The translations under genes were made by a program, and so were the position numbers. 64,000 nucleotides of DNA from Pseudomonadota bacterium (GTDB lineage Bacteria; Pseudomonadota; Alphaproteobacteria; Rhodobacterales; Rhodobacteraceae). Location of the stretch: positions 40,510 through 104,509 of the forward strand of contig JAJZVD010000005.1 of the NCBI GenBank assembly GCA_021845805.1, given 5' to 3'. Of this stretch, positions 55,151 to 64,000 are shown piece after piece; position 1 is the stretch's first letter, and every line of letters starts with the position of its first letter. The notes beneath the pieces are model-generated. The model saw nothing but the letters and a program-made list of their open reading frames with translations. It was not told the origin of the DNA and made no database searches.

Positions 55151-55630
55151 ATGGCCGATACCGATACCGACGGGGGCCAGCAGGTCCGCATGCAGATCCT
55201 CGCGCAGTTCATCCGCGACATGTCGTTTGAAAACGTCGTGGCGCAGAAGGGGCTGCAGGGCGGGGAAGTCAGCCCCGAGATCCAGGTTCAGGTGAGCCTT
55301 GACGCCCGCCGCCGCCCGGTCGATCACCAGTTCGAGGTCATCACCAAATACCGTGTCACCTCGACCAACCGGAACACGCAGGAAGTGCTGTTCCTGCTGG
55401 AACTGGAATACGGCGGGATCTTCCACATCGAGGGCATCCCCGAGGATCAGCTTCACCCCTTCCTGCTGATCGAATGCCCGCGCCAGCTGTTCCCCTACGT
55501 CCGCCGGATCGTGTCGGACGTCACGACTGATGGCGGTTTCCCGCAACTGAACCTCGATGTGGTCGATTTCCTTGCGCTTTACCGCCAGGAACTCTCGCGG
55601 CGCAGCGAACAGCCCCAGATGGTGTCGTGA
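55151..55630 (+). CDS. secB: Protein-export chaperone SecB
   Basis: A 159-residue tetrameric chaperone that keeps precursor proteins unfolded for SecA. It has QILAQFIRDMSFENV near the N-terminus, LEYGGIFHIEGIPEDQLHP, and the C-terminal PRQLFPYVRRIVSDVTTDGG and FLALYRQ. The ATG follows GGAGG with a 5-base spacer. It ends 3 bases from the convergent dnaQ stop. Confidence 0.98.
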   Translation: MADTDTDGGQQVRMQILAQFIRDMSFENVVAQKGLQGGEVSPEIQVQVSLDARRRPVDHQFEVITKYRVTSTNRNTQEVLFLLELEYGGIFHIEGIPEDQLHPFLLIECPRQLFPYVRRIVSDVTTDGGFPQLNLDVVDFLALYRQELSRRSEQPQMVS

Positions 55631-55633
55631 CGC

Positions 55634-56326
55634 TCAGCCGCGCTTGAGCCAGAACGCGCCGTCGCCCAGCGCCGTGACGAAGGCGGCATGGGCGGCGGCC
55701 TCTTCCTCGGTCAGACGCGGCGGCAGGGCCGCGGGCCGCGGCCGGGGGCGCCAGTCTGCCGGTGCGGGGCCTGCCGAGGTGCGGGCCGCAACGGTGGTCA
55801 GGCCGAAATCGGGCTGCCTGCCGCCGATCAGTTCCAGATAGACTTCGGCCAGGATCTCGCTGTCGAGCAGCGCGCCGTGCTTTTCGCGCGCGGAATTGTC
55901 GATCCCGAACCGGCGGCAGAGCGCGTCGAGCGAGGCGGGCGAGCCCGGAAACTTCTGCCGCGCGATCAGCAGCGTGTCGATGGCCCGGCTGGGCGCGATC
56001 TGCGGCAGGTTCAGCCAGCCCAGTTCCGCATTCAGGAACTTGATGTCGAAGGCCGCGTTGTGGATGACCAGCGGGGCGGTATCGATGAACTCCAGAAAGG
56101 CCCGTGCAACGGCGCGAAACACGGGCTTGTCGCGCAGGAAATCGTCGCCCAGCCCATGCACCTCGAACGCCTCGGCGGGCATGGCGCGTTCGGGGTTGAT
56201 GTACTGATGATAGCTGCGCCCGGTGGGCATGTGGTTCATCAGCTCGACCGCCCCGATTTCGACGATGCGATGGCCTTCGGACGGCTCGAAGCCGGTGGTT
56301 TCGGTATCCAGAACGATTTCACGCAT
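55634..56326 (-). CDS. dnaQ: DNA polymerase III epsilon subunit (proofreading exonuclease)
   Basis: A 230-residue DEDDh exonuclease. ExoI is VLDTETTGFEP, ExoII is VIHNAAFDIKFLN and ExoIII is EKHGALLDSEILAEVY. The C-terminal helical tail (about 180-230) contacts the polymerase subunit. It is the last gene of the maf-aroE-coaE-dnaQ operon leaving the probable origin; its ATG overlaps coaE by 8 bases. Confidence 0.98.
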   Translation of the reverse strand: MREIVLDTETTGFEPSEGHRIVEIGAVELMNHMPTGRSYHQYINPERAMPAEAFEVHGLGDDFLRDKPVFRAVARAFLEFIDTAPLVIHNAAFDIKFLNAELGWLNLPQIAPSRAIDTLLIARQKFPGSPASLDALCRRFGIDNSAREKHGALLDSEILAEVYLELIGGRQPDFGLTTVAARTSAGPAPADWRPRPRPAALPPRLTEEEAAAHAAFVTALGDGAFWLKRG

Positions 56327-56915
56327 GGCGGGCTCCGATGGTGCGGATCAGGTCTTGCACGGCGGCCTGCGCGGCGTCCAGCGTCGTGGTCTCGATCACC
56401 CAGGTCGCCCGGCGGCGCTTTTCGGCATCGGGCATCTGGCGGGCCAGGATGGCGGCCAGATGCGCGGGCGTCATGCCGGGGCGGGCCAGCACCCGGGCGC
56501 GCTGCACCTCGGGCGGGGCCGACACGACAAGCGTGCCATCCAGCCCCGCATCGGCGCCGGTTTCGAACAGAAGCGGAATATCCAGCAGCAAGAGCGGCGC
56601 CGCGGCATGGGCGGCAATGAAGGCCGCGCGGTCGGCCGCGACCAGCGGATGCACAAGCGCCTCGATCCGGGGCAGGGCCTTCGGGTCGGCGGCGATTGCC
56701 GCCTTCAACACGGCGCGATCCACGCCCTCGGCGCCTGTCACGCCGGGAAAGGCCGCCTCGAGCACGGGAACCGCCGCACCGCCGGGGGCATAGAGGCGGT
56801 GCACCGTGTCATCGGCATCCCAGATCGGCACGCCCGCGGCCTTGAAGAAACCCGCCGTGGTGGATTTTCCCATCCCGATCGAGCCGGTCAGCCCCAGAAG
56901 AAAGGGCCGTGTCAT
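56319..56915 (-). CDS. coaE: Dephospho-CoA kinase
   Basis: Phosphorylates dephospho-CoA at the 3' hydroxyl, the last step of CoA synthesis. The 198 residues start with the P-loop LLGLTGSIGMGKSTTAGFF and include VPIWDADDTVHRLY and LDIPLLFETGADAGLD. Coupled by ATGA to aroE upstream and by an 8-base overlap to dnaQ. Confidence 0.97.
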   Translation of the reverse strand: MTRPFLLGLTGSIGMGKSTTAGFFKAAGVPIWDADDTVHRLYAPGGAAVPVLEAAFPGVTGAEGVDRAVLKAAIAADPKALPRIEALVHPLVAADRAAFIAAHAAAPLLLLDIPLLFETGADAGLDGTLVVSAPPEVQRARVLARPGMTPAHLAAILARQMPDAEKRRRATWVIETTTLDAAQAAVQDLIRTIGARHA

Positions 56916-57748
56916 GCCGAAAGGATGGCTTGCCGGGTCTCTTCGTCAACCTCGGGGCGGACGCCGAACCACCGTTCGAAACCGGGCGCCGCCTGGTGCA
57001 AGAGCATCCCGAGCCCATCGACCGTCTGGCATCCGCGGGCCGCCGCCTCTTCCAGGAAATGGGTGCGCAGCGGCGTGTAGACGAGGTCGTTGACGACCGC
57101 AGCCGGGTTCAGCGCATCAAGCGGCACCCGGAATTCCGGCTTGCCCACCATGCCCAGCGACGAGGTGTTCACCACCGTCATGCAGTCTTCCAGCATGTTT
57201 CCGGCCTGCACCCAATCGTAGACATCAACCTTGGCGCCGAAATCGGCGCGCAACGCCTCGGCCCGCAGCCGGGTGCGGTTGGCCAGACGTATCTCCGGCA
57301 CGCCCACCTCGATCAGGGCGGCCACCACCGCCCGTGCCGCGCCGCCCGCGCCGATCACCGCGGCGGGGCCCGCCTGCGGCACCCAGCCCGGGGCGTTCTG
57401 GCGCAGGTTGGCGATGAAGCCCGCGCCATCGGTGTTGTCGGCATGAATCCGGCCGTCCTTGCGGAAGATCAACGTGTTGGCCGCGCCGATCAGGGCCGCG
57501 CGGTCGGTCACGATGTCGGCGATCTTCAGCACGTTCTCCTTGTGCGGAATCGTCACATTCGCGCCCACGAAGCCCATCAGCGGCAGGGTTTCCAGCACCT
57601 GCCGCAGGTCGATCTGGGCCACGTCCATCGGGATGTAGAAACCCTTCAGCCCATAGCGCCGCAGCCAGTAGCCATGCAGCATGGGCGAGCGGCTGTGGGC
57701 GATCGGACTGCCGATGACGCCCGCCAGGGGGATACGGTTTTCGCTCAT
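56912..57748 (-). CDS. aroE: Shikimate dehydrogenase
   Basis: NADP-dependent reduction of 3-dehydroshikimate in aromatic amino acid synthesis. The 278 residues have [19 protein letters not shown], the catalytic Lys in [14 protein letters not shown], and the nucleotide-binding [17 protein letters not shown]. The order maf-aroE-coaE-dnaQ is conserved in Rhodobacteraceae. Overlaps maf in ATGA. Confidence 0.97.
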   Translation of the reverse strand: MSENRIPLAGVIGSPIAHSRSPMLHGYWLRRYGLKGFYIPMDVAQIDLRQVLETLPLMGFVGANVTIPHKENVLKIADIVTDRAALIGAANTLIFRKDGRIHADNTDGAGFIANLRQNAPGWVPQAGPAAVIGAGGAARAVVAALIEVGVPEIRLANRTRLRAEALRADFGAKVDVYDWVQAGNMLEDCMTVVNTSSLGMVGKPEFRVPLDALNPAAVVNDLVYTPLRTHFLEEAAARGCQTVDGLGMLLHQAAPGFERWFGVRPEVDEETRQAILSA

Positions 57749-58344
57749 GCGGCGATCACTCCACGCTGTCCGAGAAAGGCCAGAAGTGCCACCAGCGGCA
57801 GACCCAGGACGCTGAAGTAATCGCCCTCGATCCGCGCGAACAGCCGGACGCCTTCTTCCTCGAGTTTGTAGGCGCCCACGCTTTCGCCAATGCCGGGCCA
57901 GTTCCGCAGAATGTAGTCATCCAGATACGAATCCGAAAACGCCCGCATCGTCAGGCGGACTTCCCCCACATGGCGCCACACGGGCTGTCCCGCCTCATAT
58001 AGCACGGCCGCCGAAAGAAGCCGGTGCGACTTTCCGCGAAGGGCCAGCAACTGTGCCCGCGCTGCATCAGCCGTTTCGGGTTTTGTGAACACCTGTCCGC
58101 CTTGCTCCAGCACCTGGTCGCAGCCAAGCACCCAGCGCGTCGGGTGCTTTTCGGCCAGCTTGCGCGCCTTCATCTCGGCCAGCGTGTCGGCCACGTCGCG
58201 CGGGGTCGCCCCCTCGGCCTCGAGAGCCGCGCGGATGGCGTCTTCGTCGATCCGTGCGGGCAGCGGTTCCACCGGCACCCCGGCGTTGCGCAGAAGCGCG
58301 GCCCGGATGGCAGAGGCCGAGGCAAGGATCAACGGTTGGGGCAT
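57745..58344 (-). CDS. maf: Maf-family nucleotide pyrophosphatase
   Basis: A 199-residue Maf/YhdE-type enzyme that hydrolyses non-canonical or UTP/dTTP nucleotides. It has [33 protein letters not shown], and the metal and phosphate site [16 protein letters not shown], then [12 protein letters not shown]. The ATG at 58344 is used; the frame stays open further into the origin region. It is the first gene left of the probable origin and is transcribed away from it. Confidence 0.95.
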   Translation of the reverse strand: MPQPLILASASAIRAALLRNAGVPVEPLPARIDEDAIRAALEAEGATPRDVADTLAEMKARKLAEKHPTRWVLGCDQVLEQGGQVFTKPETADAARAQLLALRGKSHRLLSAAVLYEAGQPVWRHVGEVRLTMRAFSDSYLDDYILRNWPGIGESVGAYKLEEEGVRLFARIEGDYFSVLGLPLVALLAFLGQRGVIAA

Positions 58345-58747
58345 GTGGGCACACCTGTGGATGACCGGGGCACGAGGCCTGGGGGCAAGCCGGGCCTCGG
58401 CGTCTCTGTCGCCGAAAGTGGCCGGTCTTGTCAAACCTCACCGTGGTTTTTCCACCCGTGGGAAAGTTTCACGGGGCGGTGTTGGCAACGCGGCTGCGCA
58501 CAGCGCAGGAAAAATCGATGCACAGGGGCCCTGCTGTTTGTCTGCGCCCAAATCATTGAAAAGGCTACATAGTTCTTCTCATGCGCCAGAATTTCCGTGG
58601 TTTTCCAGAGGTTTTCCACAGGATCGGATCTGTGGAAAACCTCGGGGACGGATGACCTATCCGGATTACCCACAGGGCCTAAATCATCATTCTCTCAAGA
58701 ATCCTTTATAGTTTAGAAGAAGGCACCAGACCGAAGGATGCCTGCCC
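58345..58747. other. oriC: Probable chromosome replication origin (oriC)
   Basis: A 403-bp stretch with no gene. DnaA-box-like 9-mers (TTWTNCACA) are TCATCCACA (minus, 58356-58364), TTTTCCACC (58448-58456), TTTTCCACA (58612-58620), its inverse (58631-58639) and TTACCCACA (58666-58674). The inner pair forms a perfect 11-bp inverted repeat GGTTTTCCACA / TGTGGAAAACC around GGATCGGATC (58610-58641). An AT-rich segment (about 58675-58730), with one GANTC methylation site (58699-58703), follows as a possible unwinding element. Genes on both sides point outward, and rho-mnmE-mnmG-rsmG with parS lie within 6 kb. Exact borders are not known. Confidence 0.8.
58610..58641. repeat. Inverted pair of DnaA boxes
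   Basis: GGTTTTCCACA (58610-58620) and TGTGGAAAACC (58631-58641), perfect 11-bp arms with a 10-base centre GGATCGGATC. Both arms contain the TTTTCCACA box, facing each other. Confidence 0.8.
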
Positions 58748-59212
58748 ATGTTCGACTTCCTTGCCACCTACTACCCCTGGATCAAGGCGATCCATGTCAT
58801 GTCCGTGATCGCCTGGATGGCCGGGCTGTTCTACCTGCCACGGCTTTACGTCTATCACGTCGAGGGGCTGAAGAAGGCCGGGGTGCAACCTGGCAGCGAC
58901 ATGGATCTTCTGTTCCAGCACCAGGAACGCCTGCTGCTGCGCGCGATCATGAACCCGGCGATGGTGTCCACCTGGCTCTTCGGGCTGCTTCTGGTGCTGA
59001 CGCCGGGGATCGTCAGCTGGGCCGCGCTCTGGCCCTGGACCAAGGCGGCGGGCATTCTGGCGATGACGTGGTTTCATCACTGGCTTGGCCTGCGGCGCAA
59101 GGATTTCATCAAGGGCACCAACCGGCTGACGGGGCGGCAATACCGGATGATGAACGAACTGCCGACCCTGCTGATGGTGCTGATCGTCCTGTCGGTTGTC
59201 GTGAAGTTCTGA
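58748..59212 (+). CDS. hemJ: Protoporphyrinogen oxidase HemJ
   Basis: A 154-residue membrane protein with about four helices that oxidises protoporphyrinogen IX to protoporphyrin IX in most alphaproteobacteria. It starts MFDFLATYYPWIKAIHVMSV, with the heme-ligand-like His and WMAGLFYLPRLYVYHVE near residue 25-45, and ends with TLLMVLIVLSVVVKF. It is the first gene right of the origin region. The ATG has a purine-rich site (GAAGGA) close by. Confidence 0.95.
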   Translation: MFDFLATYYPWIKAIHVMSVIAWMAGLFYLPRLYVYHVEGLKKAGVQPGSDMDLLFQHQERLLLRAIMNPAMVSTWLFGLLLVLTPGIVSWAALWPWTKAAGILAMTWFHHWLGLRRKDFIKGTNRLTGRQYRMMNELPTLLMVLIVLSVVVKF

Positions 59213-59218
59213 CGCCGG

Positions 59219-59247
59219 TTGACTTTTCGGCCGTCTGCCCTTAGCTC
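59219..59247 (+). promoter_or_regulatory. Weak candidate promoter upstream of rho
   Basis: TTGACT (59219-59224) directly after the hemJ stop, with TAGCTC (59242-59247) 17 bases later. The -35 is good and the -10 poor, so this is only a suggestion for rho transcription. Confidence 0.3.
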
Positions 59248-59251
59248 GGAT

Positions 59252-59281
59252 GCCGACGGGGCCGTCCGGCCTGCGGTTTTT
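59252..59281 (+). terminator. Hairpin plus T-run in the rho leader (terminator or attenuator)
   Basis: GCCGACGG (59252-59259) pairs with CCGTCCGGC (59262-59270) with one bulged base and a 2-base loop; TTTTT follows at 59277-59281 after six bases. It lies between hemJ and rho, 56 bases before the rho start. It may end hemJ transcripts or attenuate rho, whose leader is autoregulated in E. coli. Confidence 0.5.
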
Positions 59282-59336
59282 CCCCTTTGCAGATGCCTGC
59301 GCCGCCCGATGCGGCGTCGTGCTCTTATGGTTTCCC

Positions 59337-60605
59337 ATGAAAGAGTCGCTGAACCTCGCTGATCTGAAGGCCCATAGCCCGGCCGACCTGCTGGCCATGG
59401 CCGAAGAGCTGGAGATCGAGAACGCCCCGTCGATGCGCAAGGGCGAGATGATGTTCCAGATCCTCAAGGAACGTGCCGAAGAAGGCTGGGAGATCAGCGG
59501 CGACGGCGTGCTTGAGGTTTTGCAGGACGGCTTTGGCTTCCTCCGCTCGCCCGAGGCGAACTACCTGCCCGGCCCGGACGATATCTATGTCTCGCCCGAC
59601 ACCATCCGGCAGTTCAGCCTGCGCACCGGCGATACCGTGGAGGGCGTGATCCAGGCGCCGCGGGATACCGAGCGGTATTTCTGCATGACGCATGTGACGA
59701 AGATCAACTTCGACGACCCGGAACGCGCTCGCCACAAGGTCCACTTCGACAACCTGACCCCGCTTTACCCTGACGAGCGGCTGAAGATGGAAATCGAGGA
59801 TCCGACGATCAAGGACCGCTCTGCCCGGATCATCGATCTGGTGGCCCCGATCGGAAAAGGCCAGCGGGCGCTGATCGTGGCGCCGCCGAGGACCGGCAAG
59901 ACGGTGCTGCTGCAGAACATCGCGCATTCGATCGAGGTCAACCACCCGGAATGCTACCTGATCGTCCTGCTGATCGACGAGCGCCCCGAGGAAGTCACCG
60001 ACATGCAGCGCAGCGTGAAGGGCGAGGTTGTGTCCTCGACCTTCGACGAACCGGCGACGCGGCACGTCGCTGTCGCTGAAATGGTGATCGAGAAGGCCAA
60101 GCGTCTGGTCGAACACAAGCGCGACGTGGTGATCCTGCTCGACTCGATCACCCGCCTGGGGCGCGCGTTCAACACCGTGGTTCCATCGTCGGGCAAGGTG
60201 CTGACCGGCGGTGTGGACGCCAACGCCCTGCAACGGCCCAAGCGTTTCTTCGGTGCCGCACGGAACATCGAGGAAGGCGGGTCATTGACCATCATCGCCA
60301 CCGCGCTGATCGACACCGGCAGCCGGATGGACGAGGTGATCTTTGAAGAATTCAAGGGGACCGGAAACAGCGAGCTGGTGCTGGACCGCAAGGTGGCCGA
60401 CAAGCGCGTCTTCCCCGCGATGGACATCCTGAAGTCCGGCACCCGGAAAGAAGACTTGTTGGTCGAAAAGTCGGATCTGCAGAAGATGTATGTGCTGCGG
60501 CGCATCCTGAACCCGATGGGCACGACGGATGCAATCGAGTTCCTGATCTCGAAGCTGAAGCAGACAAAGAGCAACGGCGAATTCTTCGATTCGATGAACT
60601 CCTGA
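59337..60605 (+). CDS. rho: Transcription termination factor Rho
   Basis: A 422-residue hexameric RNA helicase. N-terminal RNA-binding domain (about 1-130) with [20 protein letters not shown] and [13 protein letters not shown]; the ATPase has Walker [17 protein letters not shown] (about 180-195), Walker [17 protein letters not shown], and the Q/R-loop region [20 protein letters not shown]. The chosen ATG ([10 protein letters not shown]) is the standard start; the upstream frame is leader. A weak ribosome site precedes it, which fits regulated translation. Confidence 0.97.
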   Translation: MKESLNLADLKAHSPADLLAMAEELEIENAPSMRKGEMMFQILKERAEEGWEISGDGVLEVLQDGFGFLRSPEANYLPGPDDIYVSPDTIRQFSLRTGDTVEGVIQAPRDTERYFCMTHVTKINFDDPERARHKVHFDNLTPLYPDERLKMEIEDPTIKDRSARIIDLVAPIGKGQRALIVAPPRTGKTVLLQNIAHSIEVNHPECYLIVLLIDERPEEVTDMQRSVKGEVVSSTFDEPATRHVAVAEMVIEKAKRLVEHKRDVVILLDSITRLGRAFNTVVPSSGKVLTGGVDANALQRPKRFFGAARNIEEGGSLTIIATALIDTGSRMDEVIFEEFKGTGNSELVLDRKVADKRVFPAMDILKSGTRKEDLLVEKSDLQKMYVLRRILNPMGTTDAIEFLISKLKQTKSNGEFFDSMNS

Positions 60606-60607
60606 TT

Positions 60608-60625
60608 TGTTGTTATAGAACAACA
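60608..60625 (+). repeat. Hairpin between rho and mnmE
   Basis: Perfect 7-bp inverted repeat TGTTGTT / AACAACA with loop ATAG, just after the rho stop and 10 bases before the mnmE start. It is A+T-rich and lacks a T-run, so it may affect mnmE translation or message stability. Confidence 0.45.
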
Positions 60626-60635
60626 GGTTACAACT

Positions 60636-61925
60636 TTGGATACGATCTACGCCCTGGCCAGCGCACGCGGCCGGGCCGGGGTGGCCGTGATCCGGCTGTC
60701 CGGCCCGCAGGCCGTTTATGCGGCTACGGCGCTGGCGGGACCCTTGCCGCCCCCGCGGCAGGCGGGGCTGCGCGCGCTGCGCGACGGGGCCGGTGACCTG
60801 CTTGATCATGCGCTGGTTCTGACCTTTGCGCAGGGCGCCAGCTTTACCGGGGAAGCGGTGGTCGAGCTGCACCTGCACGGCAGTCCGGCCATCGTGGCGG
60901 CCGTGCTTCGGCGGCTGGGCGAACTGCCCGGCCTGCGGCTGGCCGAGCCGGGCGAATTCACCCGCCGGGCGCTGGAAAACGGGCGGCTGGATCTGGCCCA
61001 GGTGGAAGGGCTTGCCGATCTGATCGACGCGGAAACCGAGGCGCAGCGACGGCAGGCGCAGCGCGTTCTGTCCGGCGCCGTGGGTGTGCGCGCCGAAGAC
61101 TGGCGCCGCCGCCTGATCCGCGCGGCGGCCCTTCTGGAGGCGACCATCGACTTTGCCGACGAAGAGGTGCCCGTGGACGTCACGCCAGAGGTTCTGGCGC
61201 TGATCGACGGCGTCCTGGCCGACCTGCGCGTCGAGGCCGCGGGCGCCCGCGTGGCCGAGCGTATCCGCGATGGCTTCGAAGTTGCCATCGTGGGGCGCCC
61301 TAATGCCGGAAAATCCACGCTTCTCAATGCCTTGGCGGGGCGAGAGGCGGCGATCACCTCGCATCTCGCGGGTACGACGCGCGACGTGATCGAGGTGCGG
61401 ATGGACCTGAACGGCCTGCCGGTCACGGTGCTGGATACTGCGGGATTGCGCGACACCGACGATGTGGTGGAAGGCATCGGCGTGGCGCGCGCGGTGGAAC
61501 GCGCCGGGCGCGCCGATCTGCGGGTCTTTCTGTGCGATGAGGCGGGGCTGCCGGACGGCCTGGCGCCCGAACCCGATGATCTTGTGGTGCGCGGCAAGGC
61601 CGACGTGACGCCCGGGGCGGGGCTGGCGGTTTCCGGCAAGACGGGGCAGGGCGTGCCAGAGTTGGTGGCCGAGATCACGGCGCGCCTTGGCGCTCGCGCC
61701 TCGGGGGCCGGCACGATCACGCGCGAACGCCATCGGCTGGCGGTCTTGCGCGCCATCGGGGCTATGGAATCGGCGCGGGTTGAGGTATTGCAAGGGCCAG
61801 ATCGGGCGGAGCTGGCCGCCGAGGAGATGCGCCGGGCAATCCGGGCCCTTGACTCGCTGGTCGGGCGTGTCGATGTGGAGCATCTGCTGGGCGAGATCTT
61901 CGCCAGCTTTTGCATCGGCAAGTGA
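60636..61925 (+). CDS. mnmE: tRNA modification GTPase MnmE
   Basis: A 429-residue GTPase that, with MnmG, makes the cmnm5U34 modification of tRNA wobble uridine. It starts [20 protein letters not shown], with a TTG initiation codon and no ATG near. The tetrahydrofolate-binding N-domain is at 1-120, the G domain has [16 protein letters not shown] (P-loop) and [10 protein letters not shown], and the C-terminus is FASFCIGK with the catalytic Cys. The AGG-containing site is eight bases before TTG. Confidence 0.97.
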   Translation: MDTIYALASARGRAGVAVIRLSGPQAVYAATALAGPLPPPRQAGLRALRDGAGDLLDHALVLTFAQGASFTGEAVVELHLHGSPAIVAAVLRRLGELPGLRLAEPGEFTRRALENGRLDLAQVEGLADLIDAETEAQRRQAQRVLSGAVGVRAEDWRRRLIRAAALLEATIDFADEEVPVDVTPEVLALIDGVLADLRVEAAGARVAERIRDGFEVAIVGRPNAGKSTLLNALAGREAAITSHLAGTTRDVIEVRMDLNGLPVTVLDTAGLRDTDDVVEGIGVARAVERAGRADLRVFLCDEAGLPDGLAPEPDDLVVRGKADVTPGAGLAVSGKTGQGVPELVAEITARLGARASGAGTITRERHRLAVLRAIGAMESARVEVLQGPDRAELAAEEMRRAIRALDSLVGRVDVEHLLGEIFASFCIGK

Positions 61926-61929
61926 GGAG

Positions 61930-61945
61930 TGTTTCACGTGAAACA
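61930..61945. promoter_or_regulatory. parS: parS site 1
   Basis: Perfect 16-bp palindrome TGTTTCACGTGAAACA, the ParB-binding consensus. It overlaps the mnmG start: the preferred GTG (61938-61940) is in its centre, and the ribosome site GAGGAG (61924-61929) adjoins it. Confidence 0.95.
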
Positions 61946-63800
61946 TTTTGACGTGGTCGTGGTTGGCGGTGGCCATGCCGGGGCGGATGCCGCCCATGCG
62001 GCCGCACGCATTGGTGCCCGGACCGCGCTTGTCACGCTGAAGCGGGAAGACCTGGGCGTCATGTCCTGCAACCCGGCCATCGGGGGGCTGGGCAAGGGCC
62101 ATCTGGTGCGCGAGATCGACGCGATGGATGGCGTCATGGGCCGGGTGGCCGACCGCGCCGGCATCCAGTTCCGGCTGCTGAACCGCCGCAAGGGGCCCGC
62201 CGTGCAGGGACCGCGGGCGCAGGCGGACCGGGCGCTCTATCGGGCGGCGATGCTGGACCTGACGCTGGCGCAACCCAACCTGACCCTGATCGAGGGCGAG
62301 GTGGCCGACCTGACGCAGGACGGCGACCGCGTCACCGGCGTTGTTCTGGGCGACGGAAGCACGATTTCCGCAGGCGCGGTGGTGCTGACCACGGGAACCT
62401 TCCTGCGCGGGGTCATCCACATCGGTGATGTTCGTCGCCCCGGGGGCCGGATGGGGGATCGCCCCTCGGTTCCGCTGGCGGAACGGATCGCGGCGCTGGG
62501 GCTGCCGCTTGGGCGACTGAAGACGGGCACGCCACCGCGGCTGGACGGCCGGACGATCCGCTGGGATGTGCTGGAAAGCCAGCCGGGGGATGATGAACCT
62601 GTCATGTTCTCGTTCCTGAACCGCGCCCCGGCGGTTCGGCAGATCGCCTGCGGGATCACGCATACGAACGAGCAGACGCATGGGATCATCCGGCAGAATC
62701 TGGGCCGGTCGGCGATGTATGGCGGCCATATCGAAGGCGTGGGTCCGCGCTATTGCCCCTCGATCGAGGACAAGGTGGTCCGCTTTGCCGACAAGACCTC
62801 GCATCAGGTCTTTCTGGAACCCGAAGGTCTGAGCGACCATACTGTTTATCCGAACGGAATCTCGACCTCGCTTCCCGCCGATGTGCAGGTGGATTACGTC
62901 CACTCCATCTTCGGGCTGGAGCAGGCCGTGATCCTTCAGCCGGGCTATGCCATCGAATACGACTATGTTGACCCCCGCGCGCTTCGTCCGACGCTGGAGG
63001 TGAAGGCGGCCCCGGGCCTGTTCCTGGCCGGGCAGATCAATGGGACCACCGGCTATGAAGAGGCGGCGGCGCAGGGGCTGGTTGCGGGGCTGAACGCCGC
63101 GCGGCAGGCGCTCTCACAAGATGCGGTGGTCTTTGGTCGGTCGGATAGCTACATCGGGGTGATGATCGACGATCTGGTGACGCGCGGCGTGACCGAGCCG
63201 TATCGCATGTTCACCTCGCGGGCAGAGTTCCGGCTGTCGCTTCGGGCCGACAACGCCGATCAGCGGCTGACCCCGCTGGGGCTGGAACTTGGCTGCGTGG
63301 CCGAGCCCCGCCGCCGGGCCTTTGGCGAGAAGATGGAGCGTCTGTCCAACGGCCGGGCGCGGCTGTCCGCATTGGTACTGACGCCGCGGCAGCTTGCGGC
63401 AGAGGGCATCGCGATCAACCAGGACGGCCTTCGGCGAAGCGGCTTCGACCTTTTGTCCTATGCCGACATCGGCTTTGCCGAGCTGGAACGTTTTGATCCC
63501 AGCCTTGCCGAGATCGACGCCGAAACCCGGGAACAGCTTGGCCGGGATGCGCTGTACGCGGCCTATATCGACCGGCAGCGCAATGATGTCGAGGCGATGC
63601 GCCGCGATGAAAGCCAGCCGATCCCGGACGGGTTCGATTACGGGGCGCTGTCGGGGCTGTCGAACGAGCTGAAACTGAAGCTGGGACGGGTGCAGCCGCA
63701 GACGCTTGCGCAGGCGGGGCGGGTCGAAGGGATGACGCCCGCGGCCATCGCCTTGATCCTTGCGCGGCTGCGGCAAGATGTGCGGAAGCGGACGGCGTGA
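61938..63800 (+). CDS. mnmG: tRNA uridine 5-carboxymethylaminomethyl modification enzyme MnmG
   Basis: A 620-residue FAD enzyme, partner of MnmE (GidA family). FAD site [20 protein letters not shown], then [21 protein letters not shown] and the catalytic FLRGVIHIG; the C-terminal domain ends near [11 protein letters not shown] 61938 ([11 protein letters not shown]) is preferred because GAGGAG stands exactly eight bases before it; a GTG at 61929 would give MFHVKHFDV but overlaps that site. The whole start region is also a parS site. Confidence 0.97.
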   Translation: MKHFDVVVVGGGHAGADAAHAAARIGARTALVTLKREDLGVMSCNPAIGGLGKGHLVREIDAMDGVMGRVADRAGIQFRLLNRRKGPAVQGPRAQADRALYRAAMLDLTLAQPNLTLIEGEVADLTQDGDRVTGVVLGDGSTISAGAVVLTTGTFLRGVIHIGDVRRPGGRMGDRPSVPLAERIAALGLPLGRLKTGTPPRLDGRTIRWDVLESQPGDDEPVMFSFLNRAPAVRQIACGITHTNEQTHGIIRQNLGRSAMYGGHIEGVGPRYCPSIEDKVVRFADKTSHQVFLEPEGLSDHTVYPNGISTSLPADVQVDYVHSIFGLEQAVILQPGYAIEYDYVDPRALRPTLEVKAAPGLFLAGQINGTTGYEEAAAQGLVAGLNAARQALSQDAVVFGRSDSYIGVMIDDLVTRGVTEPYRMFTSRAEFRLSLRADNADQRLTPLGLELGCVAEPRRRAFGEKMERLSNGRARLSALVLTPRQLAAEGIAINQDGLRRSGFDLLSYADIGFAELERFDPSLAEIDAETREQLGRDALYAAYIDRQRNDVEAMRRDESQPIPDGFDYGALSGLSNELKLKLGRVQPQTLAQAGRVEGMTPAAIALILARLRQDVRKRTA

Positions 63801-63802
63801 CG

Positions 63803-64000
63803 ATGCAGGGGGCAGGGGCCGAGGCATTGACCGGCGCGCTTGATGTTTCACGTGAAACATTGGCGCGCCTGACTGCCTATGCGGCGTTGCTGGAAAAGTG
63901 GAACCCGGCGATCAATCTTGTGTCGCGGGCGACCCTGGCGCAGATGTGGACGCGCCACTTCCTTGATTCCGCCCAGATTTTCGCGCTTTGCCCGAGATCG
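63803..64000 (+). CDS. rsmG: 16S rRNA (guanine-N7) methyltransferase RsmG, 5' part
   Basis: The first 66 residues of RsmG (GidB), which methylates G527 of 16S rRNA; the rest lies beyond base 64000. It has [20 protein letters not shown] and [26 protein letters not shown], the usual N-terminal helices before the SAM site. ATG 63803 is used. The VSRET codons are the second parS site. Confidence 0.95.
   Translation, partial: MQGAGAEALTGALDVSRETLARLTAYAALLEKWNPAINLVSRATLAQMWTRHFLDSAQIFALCPRS
63844..63859. promoter_or_regulatory. parS: parS site 2
   Basis: Second perfect TGTTTCACGTGAAACA, 1914 bp after the first and inside the rsmG coding sequence, within an 18-bp palindrome ATGTTTCACGTGAAACAT. 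ParA and ParB genes are expected just past the window. Confidence 0.95.

Noticed and set aside
60282..62903. 873-codon minus-strand frame over rho, mnmE and mnmG
   Set aside because: Three essential genes with intact motifs are on the plus strand.

Overview
The window is one uninterrupted stretch of a high-GC alphaproteobacterial chromosome, almost certainly Rhodobacteraceae/Paracoccaceae (Rhodobacter-like; genus not determined). The evidence is the regB-senC-regA-hvrA redox block, the hemD-mitofilin-hemY order, the alphaproteobacterial AddAB, and the order maf-[origin]-hemJ-rho-mnmE-mnmG-rsmG with parS sites at the right end. There are no insertion sequences, integrases, phage genes or CRISPR arrays. 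About 60 protein genes, one tRNA and several regulatory sites can be supported. The genes are tightly packed with many 4-bp (ATGA) and 8-bp overlaps.

Region 1 (1-10950) looks like a peptidoglycan-sugar salvage locus. A minus-strand operon runs murQ, a solute-binding protein, two permeases, a fused ABC ATPase, a serine hydrolase and anmK (cut by the window edge). Upstream is a murA-paralogue/BadF-type sugar kinase pair, and divergent to that an RpiR-family regulator with a sugar-phosphate-sensing SIS domain. Three copies of a palindrome GAATR(N3)YATTC sit in the two regulatory gaps, two of them around a TTGACA promoter. I propose this as a dedicated import and breakdown route for anhydro-muropeptides. 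The same window also carries AmgK (fused to TsaE) and MurU at 40262-42393, which make the alternative route that reuses MurNAc, and the lytic transglycosylase MltA, which generates anhydro-muropeptides.

Region 2 (10973-15570) is a PaoABC-type molybdenum aldehyde oxidoreductase and a divergent TetR regulator. A perfect 7-3-7 palindrome lies exactly in the 17-bp spacer of a near-consensus promoter. Region 3 (15623-22546) holds tRNA-Thr(CGT), the hemD/mitofilin/HemY-like operon, tsaD-gpsA-yciI-EVE and a DUF2853 gene. Region 4 (22710-32219) is accessory: an unrecognised protein, a LamG-like protein, a sulfatase with an RTX tail, two methyltransferases, two glycosyltransferases and a glycosyltransferase-methyltransferase fusion. 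It suggests surface or secreted glycan work.

Region 5 (32220-40219) is ahcY, an HD hydrolase, a 32-residue small protein, a LysR regulator, and hvrA-regA-senC/regB followed by a PAS-only membrane protein. Region 6 (40262-58344) is housekeeping: tsaE-amgK, murU, addB, addA, trxA, hslVU, a lipoprotein hydrolase, smr, mltA, a Tim44-like protein, fxsA, secB, dnaQ, coaE, aroE and maf. Region 7 (58345-64000) starts with a 403-bp gene-free stretch carrying several DnaA boxes and an AT-rich segment. Genes on both sides are transcribed away from it, so I call it the probable chromosome origin. hemJ, rho, mnmE, mnmG and the start of rsmG follow, with a perfect parS overlapping the mnmG start and another inside rsmG.
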